From CALJDF01 sp038121105 (GTDB taxonomy: Bacteria; Pseudomonadota; Alphaproteobacteria; SHVP01): a stretch of 64,000 nt of DNA. The notes below the pieces were generated by a model that searched no databases, had not been told where the DNA came from, and was given only the letters and a program-made list of their open reading frames with translations. The DNA lies in assembly GCA_038121105.1 (NCBI GenBank), contig JAYONB010000013.1, positions 6,211 to 70,210 of the forward strand, written 5' to 3'. Position 1 is the stretch's first letter; every line of letters starts with the position of its first letter. Shown here in pieces: positions 27,136 through 35,571 of this stretch. Made by a program: the position numbers and the translations under genes.

Positions 27136-28236
27136 ATGAATGTTGACGGTAAACCCTATCGCTCGATCTGGCTGGCGGACGACGGCCGGACCGTTGAGAT
27201 CATCGATCAAACCCAACTGCCGCACGAGTTTGTCGTCATGCAGTTGCGTTCGGTGGAGGAGGCCGCGACCGCCATCTCGGAAATGCACGTCCGCGGCGCA
27301 CCCCTGATCGGTGCGACCGCTGCCTATGGCATGGCTCTTGCGGCGCGAGAGAATGCGGGTGACGTCAATCTGGGTGACGCCTTCGAGCGGTTGAGCAAAA
27401 CGCGGCCCACGGCAGTCAATCTGCGTTGGGCGCTGGACGACATGCGCACGGCCTTGTTGTCCTTGCCGGAGAGCGAACGTATCGACGCGGCCTATGGACG
27501 CGCGGCGGCCATTTGCGACGCCGACGTCAATATCAATCGGGCGATCGGCGAGCATGGCGCGGAGCACATCGTCCGTCTATGGCACGAGAAGAAGGATGGT
27601 TCGAGCGCCCAGCCGGTCAACGTTCTGACTCATTGCAATGCGGGCTGGCTTGCCACGGTCGACTGGGGCACCGCGCTCTCCGCGATCTACGTTGCCCACG
27701 ACGAAGGCGTGCCGGTACACGTGTGGGTCGACGAAACGCGACCACGAAATCAAGGAGCGGCACTGACTGCGTGGGAGCTGCAAAAGCACGGTGTGCCCTT
27801 CACGTTGATCGCCGACAACACCGGCGGGCACCTTATGCAGGCGGGCTTGGTGGATTTGTGTATCACCGGCACTGATCGGACGGTGCGCAATGGCGACGTG
27901 GCCAACAAGATCGGTACCTACCTCAAGGCTCTTGCGGCCGAGGACAATGGTGTGCCGTTTTATGTCGCGCTACCGTCGCCGACCATCGATTGGGACTTGG
28001 CAACGGGTCAGGACATTCCGATCGAGCAGCGTGCCGCCGCCGAGGTCACATCGATAAGTGGACGGGCTGCCGACGGGACCGTCCAAAGCGTGCGCATTGC
28101 ACCCGAGGGGACGCCGGCGGCCAATTATGCCTTTGACGTGACGCCTGCTCGGTTGGTCACGGGTCTGATAACCGACCGCGGCACCTGTGCGGCAAGTGAG
28201 GCGGGGCTTCTCGGGCTCTACCCGGAACGGGCATAG
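27136..28236 (+). CDS. mtnA: S-methyl-5-thioribose-1-phosphate isomerase
   Basis: MtnA converts methylthioribose 1-phosphate to methylthioribulose 1-phosphate. The 366-residue protein belongs to the eIF2B-like isomerase family: MHVRGAPLIGATAAYGMALAA, NVLTHCNAGWLATVDWGTALS (catalytic Cys in THCNAG) and DLCITGTDRTVRNGDVANKIGTY (catalytic Asp). It follows apt by 21 bases and precedes a fused aldolase-dehydrogenase by 38 bases. No mtnB, mtnC, mtnD or mtnK is present nearby. Confidence 0.94.
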   Translation: MNVDGKPYRSIWLADDGRTVEIIDQTQLPHEFVVMQLRSVEEAATAISEMHVRGAPLIGATAAYGMALAARENAGDVNLGDAFERLSKTRPTAVNLRWALDDMRTALLSLPESERIDAAYGRAAAICDADVNINRAIGEHGAEHIVRLWHEKKDGSSAQPVNVLTHCNAGWLATVDWGTALSAIYVAHDEGVPVHVWVDETRPRNQGAALTAWELQKHGVPFTLIADNTGGHLMQAGLVDLCITGTDRTVRNGDVANKIGTYLKALAAEDNGVPFYVALPSPTIDWDLATGQDIPIEQRAAAEVTSISGRAADGTVQSVRIAPEGTPAANYAFDVTPARLVTGLITDRGTCAASEAGLLGLYPERA

Positions 28237-28274
28237 CAGCTCCTGCTGCGCGGAAAAGGAAACGAAAGATCTAA

Positions 28275-30329
28275 ATGGACTCTCGCTGGAAGAACGCCGA
28301 AGCCCGCGACTATGTCGCCCGTTACCTCGATCAAGGCATTAACGAGGACGTCGCCTTGCGTGTCTACACCACGCGTCTATTGGGTAGCGACCCACGGCTG
28401 GTCTTGCACGGCGGCGGCAACACCTCGGTCAAAACCTCGGTTCCCGATCAGTTGGGCGATCCGACCGAGGTCCTCTGCGTAAAAGGATCGGGTTGGGACA
28501 TGGGTCATATCGAGCCCGCGGGGCTGCCTGCGGTCCGGATGGATGTTCTCCTGCGGCTCAGGTCGTTCGATACTTTAAGCGATGAAGATATGGTGTCGAT
28601 CCAGCGATCCGCGCTGATTGACCCCGCATCGCCCAATCCCTCGGTCGAGACCCTGCTGCACGCTTTCCTGCCGCATAAATTCGTCGATCACACGCATTCC
28701 ACGGCTGTATTGGCCCTGACCGATCAACCCGACGGCGACGCGATTTGTGCCGAAGTTTACGGCGGTCGTGCCGCGTTGGTTCCCTACGTGATGCCCGGGT
28801 TTGGTCTTGCCAAGTTGGCAGCCGACGTTCAGGCCGCAAATCCCGATGTCGAGGGGCTAATCTTGCTCAAACACGGCATTTTCAGCTTTGGCGAGACCGC
28901 AGAAGAGGCTTACAGCCGCATGGTTGCGCTGGTGTCGTTGGCCGAGGACCGTATCGAGAATGCCGGGAAGATGACGTTTAAGGCGGTCGCTCTGCCGAAA
29001 ACGTTACCGGTGGAAGAGGTCGCGCCCATTCTACGCGGCGCGGTAGCCGAGTGCTTGAACGACAACGACGACGTGTGGCGGCGGCAGATCTTGGCGTTTC
29101 GTACCTCCGAGGCGATTCGCAACTTCGTCGATGGCGAAGATGTGGCGCGGTACTCCCAACAGGGCGTCGTCACTCCCGACCATACGATCCGAACCAAGAA
29201 TTGGCCGGTGGTGATGCCGGTACCCACGGACCAAGCCGCCTTCAAAAAAGGCGCGATCGATGCAATGTCGGCTTTCGTTGCGGCGTACCACGACTATTTC
29301 GTTCGCCACAACGGCAAACGGGGAGGCGAGAAAACCGAGCTCGATCCCATGCCGCGGGTCGCCCTCGTTCCCGGTGTCGGGATATTCGGGATGGGCGCCT
29401 CGGCAAAGGCCGCCGCGATCGCCGCCGATATTACGGAAAACATGATCGATGTTGTCACGGATGCCGAAGCGATCGGGCAATTTCAGCCCGTTTCCGAGGC
29501 CGATCTCTTCGATGTCGAATACTGGTCGCTTGAGCAGGCCAAGCTGGGCAAGGGCATTGAAAAACCCTTGGCACGCCAGGTCGTCGTGGTCACGGGCGGA
29601 GCCGGCGGTATTGGTGCGGCGACGGCGCAAGCGTTTGCCGCGCAAGGTGCCGAGGTCGCGATCTTAGATCGCGACGATGCCGGCGCGCGCCGCACCGCGG
29701 GCGAAATCGGCGGCGCCGCGTTGGGCTTTGGCTGCGATGTCGTGGATCCTCAACAGATCTCTAGGGCGTTCGCCCAGGTCTGCAGCGCGTTCGGCGGGGT
29801 CGATGTTGTCGTTTCGAACGCCGGTGCCGCCTGGCAGGGCCGAATTGGCGAGGTCAGCGATGCCGAACTGCGGGCCTCTTTCGAACTTAACTTTTTCGCC
29901 CATCAGGGAATCGCGCAAGAAGCCACGCGCATCATGCTGGCGCAGGGCACGGGCGGTTGCCTGCTGTTCAATACGTCGAAGCAGGCAATCAACCCCGGAC
30001 CCGATTTCGGCCCCTATGGTCTGCCCAAGGCCGCCACGTTGTTTCTGATGCGCCAATATGCCCTGGATTACGGCGACGCCGGCATACGGACCGGCGCGGT
30101 CAACGCCGACCGGGTCAATACCGGCATTTTCGCCGACGGCTTGTTGGAACAGCGGGCCCAAGCCCGCGGCCTGACACCCGAGCAATACTTGCGCAGCGGC
30201 AATTTGCTGAACCGCGAGGTCAAGGCGGGTGATGTCGCCCGCGCGTTCGTCGACCTCGCCCTAGCGCGAAAATCAACCGGAGCGGTAATGACCGTCGACG
30301 GCGGTAACATCGCCGCTGCGCTGCGTTAG
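28275..30329 (+). CDS. Bifunctional class II aldolase / short-chain dehydrogenase, candidate methylthioribulose-1-phosphate aldolase-reductase
   Basis: A 684-residue fusion. Residues about 1-420 form a class II (zinc) sugar-phosphate aldolase with Glu125, His139 and His141 (DHTHS) and His200 (LLKHG). Residues about 435-684 form a classical short-chain dehydrogenase with T440GGAGGIG for NAD(P), a SNAG motif, and the catalytic set Ser568, Tyr581, Lys585. Related fusions are annotated as rhamnulose-1-phosphate aldolase/alcohol dehydrogenases. Here it directly follows mtnP-apt-mtnA and no rhamnose gene is near. I infer it cleaves methylthioribulose 1-phosphate to DHAP plus methylthioacetaldehyde and reduces the aldehyde to methylthioethanol. 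AAGGAAA gives a good ribosome site. The alternative is a deoxy-sugar or other 1-phosphate ketose substrate. Confidence 0.85.
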   Translation: MDSRWKNAEARDYVARYLDQGINEDVALRVYTTRLLGSDPRLVLHGGGNTSVKTSVPDQLGDPTEVLCVKGSGWDMGHIEPAGLPAVRMDVLLRLRSFDTLSDEDMVSIQRSALIDPASPNPSVETLLHAFLPHKFVDHTHSTAVLALTDQPDGDAICAEVYGGRAALVPYVMPGFGLAKLAADVQAANPDVEGLILLKHGIFSFGETAEEAYSRMVALVSLAEDRIENAGKMTFKAVALPKTLPVEEVAPILRGAVAECLNDNDDVWRRQILAFRTSEAIRNFVDGEDVARYSQQGVVTPDHTIRTKNWPVVMPVPTDQAAFKKGAIDAMSAFVAAYHDYFVRHNGKRGGEKTELDPMPRVALVPGVGIFGMGASAKAAAIAADITENMIDVVTDAEAIGQFQPVSEADLFDVEYWSLEQAKLGKGIEKPLARQVVVVTGGAGGIGAATAQAFAAQGAEVAILDRDDAGARRTAGEIGGAALGFGCDVVDPQQISRAFAQVCSAFGGVDVVVSNAGAAWQGRIGEVSDAELRASFELNFFAHQGIAQEATRIMLAQGTGGCLLFNTSKQAINPGPDFGPYGLPKAATLFLMRQYALDYGDAGIRTGAVNADRVNTGIFADGLLEQRAQARGLTPEQYLRSGNLLNREVKAGDVARAFVDLALARKSTGAVMTVDGGNIAAALR

Positions 30330-30337
30330 AATACCTC

Positions 30338-30541
30338 ATGAGCGCCCACATTGATGGGATCGACCACGCTGTTTTGGCGGTCGCCGATCTGACAAAGGCT
30401 AAAGAGACCTACCAACGGCTGGGCTTCACGACGACACCGCGCCGCCGCATGGTGGGGAACAACGCGACCACAGCGAGAACCAGAAGTTCGGCGACCACGA
30501 AGGGCATGCACGGCGGCGGAAGGATTCCCAGCCGGTTCTAG
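30338..30541 (+). pseudogene. Remnant of a VOC/glyoxalase-like gene
   Basis: The first 30 or so residues (IDGIDHAVLAVADLTKAKETYQRLGF, split as IDGIDHAVLAVADL and YQRLGFTTTPR) match the start of glyoxalase-like VOC proteins, including the metal-binding His. The similarity then stops: the next 30 residues are low in structure and the frame ends at 67 residues, where the family needs 130 or more. It starts 8 bases after the aldolase-dehydrogenase stop, so a full gene probably once ended this operon. Confidence 0.65.
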
Positions 30542-30572
30542 GTTGACTCGAAGAAAATGGCCAATTGTCCGG

Positions 30573-31895
30573 TCAAAAGCGTGGCGGATCGAGGCCGTCG
30601 TTGCGCATCGCTTGGGCGTCTTGGCGTCGAAAACGAGGCACCATCATCCGTGCCACCAGCCGCATCATCGGCGGGACGTAGCTGGGTGCCTCGATCGGGG
30701 CGGCCAGTTGATTTTTTGGGGTGCCGCTCAGGAAATCCGCCAGGACGGTGCCCAACGCCGTCCCGGTTGGGATACCGCGCCCGGAAAACCCGACGGCGGT
30801 CATGAGTCCGGGGGCAAGTTCAAACAGGCGCGGGAACAGATCCGCCCGCAGATCGATCGCGCCGGTCCAGAAGTACTCCCATTTGACGCCGGCCAATTGC
30901 GGCCATGCCCAGGTGTAGCGCCGGTCGAGGAGGTCTTGCATGCCGCGACGGCTCATCCCGAACCAACTCGCGCTATTGAATGCCGTCACCAAGCGTCCGC
31001 CGGTGTCGATCATCAGGGCAAAGGTATCGCGTCGAGTGTCGACGAGGTGGTTGCCCTGGGGTAGCACGGTGCGGCGCACCTCGTCGCTTAGAGGGGCCGA
31101 CGCGGCGCACCCGAGCGCAAACGGCGCGTAGGTCTGTTTCAGGCGGGGCCACAGCGCTTTGCCGTAGGCGCCGGTGGCGATGACCACCTGGTCGGCCGAC
31201 ACCGTGCCGCGCCGCGTCGTCACACGCCACGCCGAGCCGCTACGTTCGAGGCGATCCACCGGAGTTTGGGTAAAGATGCGAGCGCCTTCCTGAAGCGCCG
31301 CGGCGGCGAGCCCGCGGGCATAGCTCAAGGGCTGCATGTTGCCCGCATTTTCGTACACCCAGGCGCCGTGGAACTTGTCCGAGCCGGTTAACGCCGTCGT
31401 CTGGTCGCGGTCGAGCAGCTGCATCGGTCGGCCCAGAGACTGATAGTCGGCGTATTTTTCTTCCAAGACCGCCATCATGCTCGGCGTATGGGCCGCATGG
31501 ATGCAACCGGCCTGCACTAACTCGCATTCGATCTTGTATTTGTCGACGAGGCCGAAAATCAAATCGGCGGCGCCGGTCTGAAGGGCGATCAACCGCTCGG
31601 CTTTGTCGGCGCCGAGGCGCTTTTTCAGATTGGCGAGCGAGAACTCAGGCCGAAAATGAAAAGTCGGCGTCAGGTGGCCCCCGTTTCGACCCGATCCGCC
31701 AGCGCCGATTTCGTCAGCTTCGAGGACAACCGCGTCGATGCCGCGTTGGGCGAGGTGTAGGGCTGTCGAAAGGCCGGTATAGCCGGCCCCGACGATGGCC
31801 ACCGAAACGCGATGGTCACCATCTAGCGGTGCGGTCGGGGGCGCCGGTGCGGCGGTTGCCGACCACATCGCTTCGGCGAGGTCGCCGCTGACCAT
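30573..31895 (-). CDS. FAD-dependent amine/amino-acid oxidoreductase (DAO family)
   Basis: The 440-residue protein from ATG 31895 has the dinucleotide-binding motif VAIVGAGYTGLSTALHLAQRG (VAIVGAGYTGLS then ALHLAQRG), GSGRNGGHL soon after, and a C-terminal FSGRGIPTGTALG FAD loop. This pattern is that of PuuB/OrdL-type oxidases such as gamma-glutamylputrescine oxidase, but the amine or amino-acid substrate cannot be told. It starts 5 bases after the dienelactone hydrolase stop. The frame stays open to 32303 inside that gene and is not used. Confidence 0.85.
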   Translation of the reverse strand: MVSGDLAEAMWSATAAPAPPTAPLDGDHRVSVAIVGAGYTGLSTALHLAQRGIDAVVLEADEIGAGGSGRNGGHLTPTFHFRPEFSLANLKKRLGADKAERLIALQTGAADLIFGLVDKYKIECELVQAGCIHAAHTPSMMAVLEEKYADYQSLGRPMQLLDRDQTTALTGSDKFHGAWVYENAGNMQPLSYARGLAAAALQEGARIFTQTPVDRLERSGSAWRVTTRRGTVSADQVVIATGAYGKALWPRLKQTYAPFALGCAASAPLSDEVRRTVLPQGNHLVDTRRDTFALMIDTGGRLVTAFNSASWFGMSRRGMQDLLDRRYTWAWPQLAGVKWEYFWTGAIDLRADLFPRLFELAPGLMTAVGFSGRGIPTGTALGTVLADFLSGTPKNQLAAPIEAPSYVPPMMRLVARMMVPRFRRQDAQAMRNDGLDPPRF

Positions 31896-31900
31896 CGCGT

Positions 31901-32572
31901 TTAGCCGATATGTTCTTTGAAAAAGGCCATGGTGCGTTCGGTCGACAGTTTGTCGCTTTCCGCGTGATACGACGGGCGTTGGTCGCAATGGAAGCCGTGC
32001 TCGGCCTCGGCGTAACGGTATACCGGCACATCCGGGTGGGCGGCTTTGATTTTTTCGACGGTCTCGATCGGGATGCCGTGATCCTTGTCGCCGAAGTGCA
32101 GCTCGACCGGCACCTTGGGAGATTCGTCGATAAAGTCGATCACCCGTCCGCCGTAATAACCTGAGGCGCAGTCGACGCCGCTGTCGCGCACCGCCGAGAC
32201 CCACGCCACGGTGCCACCCCAACAATAGCCGACCAAGCCGACCTTGCCGTATTGTTTGACCGCGCCCGAGGCGGCGCGCAGGTCTTTGACGACGTTGTCC
32301 CAATCGATCTTCATCGCAAAGCCGCGCCCGGTCTCGACGCCATCGGCGTCGTAGCCGAGGTCTACGCCTTTCTGCAATCGGTCGAACATGGCCGGCGCGA
32401 TCGCCGCATAACCGGCTTGTGCAAACTTGTCGGCGTCCTCTCGGATATGGCTGTTCACGCCGAAGATCTCCTGGATCACGACCACCGCGCCTTTGGGGGC
32501 GCCCGCAGGCAAGGCAAGGTAGGCGTCGAGTTCGAAGCCGTCTTCGGCTTTCAGTGTGATGTCTTCACCCAT
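31901..32572 (-). CDS. Dienelactone hydrolase family protein
   Basis: A 223-residue alpha/beta hydrolase. The nucleophile elbow is GYCWGG with catalytic Cys (about residue 117), followed by Asp in the DKDHGIP region and His in AEHGFHCDQR, which is the dienelactone hydrolase triad. Typical substrates are lactones from aromatic breakdown, but many family members are uncharacterised and no aromatic pathway is near. It overlaps the MaoC gene by 8 bases and is followed by the FAD oxidoreductase. Confidence 0.88.
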   Translation of the reverse strand: MGEDITLKAEDGFELDAYLALPAGAPKGAVVVIQEIFGVNSHIREDADKFAQAGYAAIAPAMFDRLQKGVDLGYDADGVETGRGFAMKIDWDNVVKDLRAASGAVKQYGKVGLVGYCWGGTVAWVSAVRDSGVDCASGYYGGRVIDFIDESPKVPVELHFGDKDHGIPIETVEKIKAAHPDVPVYRYAEAEHGFHCDQRPSYHAESDKLSTERTMAFFKEHIG

Positions 32573-33038
32573 GATCTTCTCCCTTTTCGACAGCCTCCGG
32601 CCGACGTCGCATGAAATTATTGGTCGTCAGGCCCATCACCACCTCGTTTTTCTGGTTCAGCACCTGGTAGCGCGTCTTCACGATACCCCGGTCTGGCTTG
32701 CTCTGCGAGGGCCGCGCCCCGATGATCTCGCCTTCGACGCGCAAAAAATCGCCGGGGCGGACCGGCCTTAGCCAGCGCAATTCATCGATGCCGGGCGACA
32801 CCATGCCGCTCGACTCGTCCATGATCGAGTCGACCATCATCTTCATGAAGATGGCTGAGGTATGCCACCCACTGGCGATCAGGCCGCCCATGTCGGTCGT
32901 GGCGGCAAACGCCGGGTCTGTGTGAATGCGTTGCGGGTCGTATTTGGTTGCGAACTCGATGATCTCTTGCTCGGTGACCTCGTAGGAACCAAACGAAATT
33001 TTATGGCCGACGGTGATGTCTTCCAGATAACGCGTCAT
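32565..33038 (-). CDS. MaoC-family hot-dog dehydratase
   Basis: The 157-residue protein has the MaoC hydratase motif: SYEVTEQEIIEFATKYDPQRIHTDP (Asp and His of the active site in the YDPQRIHTDP part) and GLIASGWHTSAI. Such enzymes hydrate or dehydrate acyl-CoA thioesters. It precedes the dienelactone hydrolase with an 8-base overlap and follows ychF by 6 bases, so it may be read from the ychF transcript. Substrate unknown. Confidence 0.87.
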   Translation of the reverse strand: MTRYLEDITVGHKISFGSYEVTEQEIIEFATKYDPQRIHTDPAFAATTDMGGLIASGWHTSAIFMKMMVDSIMDESSGMVSPGIDELRWLRPVRPGDFLRVEGEIIGARPSQSKPDRGIVKTRYQVLNQKNEVVMGLTTNNFMRRRPEAVEKGEDHG

Positions 33039-33044
33039 GGGATC

Positions 33045-34145
33045 TCACACATTGAATCGGAACAACAAGATATCGCCGTCCCGGACTAGGTAGTCGCGTC
33101 CCTCCGCCCGCATTTTGCCGGCTTCCTTGGCGCCAACTTCGGCGCCGCAGGCGATGTAGTCGTCGTAGGCGATGGTCTCGGCCCGGATGAACCCGCGTTC
33201 GAAATCGCTATGGATGACGCCGGCGGCTTCCGGGGCCTTGGCGCCCTGGCGGACCGTCCATGCACGGGTTTCTTTGGGGCCGGAGGTGAAGAACGTGATG
33301 AGGGATAGAAGGTCGTAGCCGGCGCGAATGATCCGGGCGAGACCGGTTTCCGTCAGGCCCATCTCGGTCAGGAAAGCTTGGCGTTCTGCGGGATCTTCGA
33401 TTTGCGCCACTTCCGCCTCGATAGCCGCCGCAATGACGACACAGCCCGCGCCTTGCGCCGCGGCCCATTCGGCGACCGCGTCGGAAGCCGCGTTGCCCTG
33501 GGCCGCCGAATCCTCTTCGACATTGCACACATAAAGGACCGGCTTGGCCGTGAGGAGTTGCAGGCTCTGCCAGTCCTGCATCCGATCTTCCGGCACGCTG
33601 GCGGTGCGCGCCGGTCGACCGTCGCGCAGGGCCTCCAGCGCCAATTGCATCAGATCGAGCTGCGCCTTGGCGTCGCGGTCGCCACCCTTGGCCTTTTTCC
33701 CCAATGCGTCGGCGCGGCGTTCGAGGCTTTCGAGATCGGCGATCATCAGCTCTGTCTCGACGGTATCGGCATCGGCGATCGGGTCGATGCGCCCCTCGAC
33801 GTGCGTAATGTTTTCGTCTTCGAAGCAACGCAACACATGAACGATCGCGTCGACTTCACGAATGTGACCGAGGAATTGATTGCCCAATCCCTCGCCCTTG
33901 CTTGCGCCGCGTACGAGGCCGGCGATGTCGGCAAAGTCGAGGTAGGTCGGGATAATTTGGGCCGATTTGGAGAGGGCCGCGATCTTCTCGAGTCGGGAGT
34001 CGGGCACCGAAACCCGACCGACGTTGGGTTCGATGGTGCAGAACGGATAATTCGCCGCTTCGGCTTGCGCCGTGCTGGTCAACGCGTTGAAGATCGTCGA
34101 TTTACCGACGTTGGGCAGGCCAACGATGCCGCAGGTGAACCCCAT
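33045..34145 (-). CDS. ychF: YchF/OLA1-family P-loop ATPase
   Basis: YchF binds ribosomes and hydrolyses ATP in preference to GTP. The 366-residue protein has the G1 loop GLPNVGKSTIFNALT, DFADIAGLVRGASKGEGLGNQFL, the altered NxxE-type specificity region (YVCNVEE) that explains the ATP preference, and a TGS domain at the C-terminus (FFTSGPKETRAWTV ... ARDYLVRDGDILLFRFNV-like end). It lies 6 bases after pth, a common pairing. Confidence 0.96.
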   Translation of the reverse strand: MGFTCGIVGLPNVGKSTIFNALTSTAQAEAANYPFCTIEPNVGRVSVPDSRLEKIAALSKSAQIIPTYLDFADIAGLVRGASKGEGLGNQFLGHIREVDAIVHVLRCFEDENITHVEGRIDPIADADTVETELMIADLESLERRADALGKKAKGGDRDAKAQLDLMQLALEALRDGRPARTASVPEDRMQDWQSLQLLTAKPVLYVCNVEEDSAAQGNAASDAVAEWAAAQGAGCVVIAAAIEAEVAQIEDPAERQAFLTEMGLTETGLARIIRAGYDLLSLITFFTSGPKETRAWTVRQGAKAPEAAGVIHSDFERGFIRAETIAYDDYIACGAEVGAKEAGKMRAEGRDYLVRDGDILLFRFNV

Positions 34146-34151
34146 AAGCGG

Positions 34152-34751
34152 TTATGCCGCGCCTGGTTTTGGGCCGGACTTGGCCGGCGAAAGCCGTTGC
34201 GCGACCTGATTCGAAAAACCTGGAATATCGCCGATCGCCAGAGCCGGAACGGCGTCGCTGACGGCGTCGATGACATTCGTGACCCACACCATGTCGGCAT
34301 TGGAAAAATTGCCGAGAACATGGCTGGATACGCGGTCTCGGTCGCCAGGATGCCCGATGCCAAGACGGACGCGGACATAATTGCGGCCGATGTGGGAATC
34401 AAGGCTGCGGAGGCCGTTATGTCCGGCATTGCCGCCGCCTTGCTTGCAGCGCACCTTCCCTGCGTCGAGATCGATCTCGTCGTACAAAACGATGACATCC
34501 TCCGGTTCGAGCCGGTAATAGCGCATGGCTTGCGTCACGGCACGACCGGACTCGTTCATGTAGGTCTCGGGTTTGAGCGCAAAGGCACGTTTGCCGGATA
34601 AACGACCGTCGGCGGCCTGGCCCTGAAAGCGGCGACGCCAAGGCCCGAAGCTGTAGCGCCGGGCGATCTCGTCGACCGCCATAAAGCCGATGTTGTGACG
34701 GTTCTTGGCGTAGTCCTGGCCGGGGTTGCCCAGCCCAACCAGCAGAACCAT
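34152..34751 (-). CDS. pth: Peptidyl-tRNA hydrolase
   Basis: Pth frees tRNA from peptidyl-tRNA dropped by the ribosome. The 199-residue protein has VGLGNPGQDYAKNRHNIGF with the catalytic His, YMNESGRAV, and LYDEIDLDAGKVR with the key Asp, then GGGNAGHNGLRSL. It follows rplY by 32 bases; rplY-pth-ychF is a conserved translation group. Confidence 0.97.
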   Translation of the reverse strand: MVLLVGLGNPGQDYAKNRHNIGFMAVDEIARRYSFGPWRRRFQGQAADGRLSGKRAFALKPETYMNESGRAVTQAMRYYRLEPEDVIVLYDEIDLDAGKVRCKQGGGNAGHNGLRSLDSHIGRNYVRVRLGIGHPGDRDRVSSHVLGNFSNADMVWVTNVIDAVSDAVPALAIGDIPGFSNQVAQRLSPAKSGPKPGAA

Positions 34752-34783
34752 GACAGACCGAACGGGAAGGCGCGGCGCGGTGC

Positions 34784-35464
34784 CTAGCCTTCGCCGCCCT
34801 CTTCTTTCTTCTCGCCTTCGCCTTCTTCGCCCTCGGCGCCTTCTTCGGCTCCTTCGCCTTCCTCGCCCTCGACGTCTTCTTCGACCTCGGCCTGAATCGT
34901 CGGCGCGGCGATCGTCGCAACGGTGAAGTCGCGATCGCTGATGACGGGCTTGGCGCCACCGGGCAGATCGATCGAGCTAATGCGGATGCTGTCGCCGATC
35001 TCTAAACCTCCGAGGTTCGCCAACAGAATCTCGGGAATGGCGCCGGCGCGACATTTCAGTTCGACGGCGTGGCGCACGATGTTGAGCACACCACCGACCT
35101 TGAGGCCTGGGCACTCTTCTTCCCCCACGAACTGAACCGGGACCTCAACGTTGATGAGCGTCGAATCGGTGACCCGCAGAAAATCGACATGCATCGGTAC
35201 GTCGGTCACCGGGTGATAGTGAATATCGCGCGGAAGGACATGTTCCTTCCCGTTTCCCCCAAGGTCGATGTCGAGCAGGCGGCTGGTAAAACCACCTTGT
35301 TCGATTTCCTGCACGAGCTTGCGACGCTCGATCGCAATAATCGTGGGATCTTTCTTGGCGCCGTAAATGACGCAGGGAACCATGCCGGCTCGGCGGGCAG
35401 CGCGGGCGGCCCCTTTTCCAGCCCGCTCTCTCACCTGCGCGGCGATCACATTTTGGTCGCTCAT
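34784..35464 (-). CDS. rplY: 50S ribosomal protein L25/Ctc
   Basis: The 226-residue protein is the long CTC form of L25, which binds 5S rRNA. The N-terminal L25 barrel (about 1-95, RERAGKGAARAARRAGMVPCVIYG) is followed by the CTC beta domain (about 100-185). The last 40 residues are almost only Glu and Gly with a few Lys, an acidic low-complexity tail seen in many alphaproteobacterial L25 proteins. It heads the rplY-pth-ychF group. Three possible hairpins lie in its leader. Confidence 0.95.
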   Translation of the reverse strand: MSDQNVIAAQVRERAGKGAARAARRAGMVPCVIYGAKKDPTIIAIERRKLVQEIEQGGFTSRLLDIDLGGNGKEHVLPRDIHYHPVTDVPMHVDFLRVTDSTLINVEVPVQFVGEEECPGLKVGGVLNIVRHAVELKCRAGAIPEILLANLGGLEIGDSIRISSIDLPGGAKPVISDRDFTVATIAAPTIQAEVEEDVEGEEGEGAEEGAEGEEGEGEKKEEGGEG

Positions 35465-35485
35465 CGCAATTCTCCAATGTTTTCG

Positions 35486-35548
35486 GCGGACCGAGGTCCG
35501 CTAAAGCCCCGGCCTCCAGGGGTGCCGGCAGCGCTAAAGCGGCGCTTT
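35486..35548 (-). promoter_or_regulatory. Cluster of three potential hairpins in the prs-rplY spacer
   Basis: On the transcribed (minus) strand the first possible stem is AAAGC-GCC-GCTTT (35548-35536), the second CCGGC/GCCGG (35528-35509, loop 10), and the third GCGGACC/GGTCCGC (35501-35486, seven perfect pairs around two bases). The third ends about 10 bases before the rplY ribosome site. No T run follows, so a simple terminator is unlikely; a leader control element or an mRNA processing site is possible. Confidence 0.45.
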
Positions 35549-35571
35549 CTAAACCTATTTGGGGGCGATTC

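Noticed and set aside
33378..34601. A 407-codon open frame on the + strand
   Set aside because: It is antisense to ychF and pth, which are both certain. GC-rich codon use leaves the opposite frame open; it has no recognisable domain.
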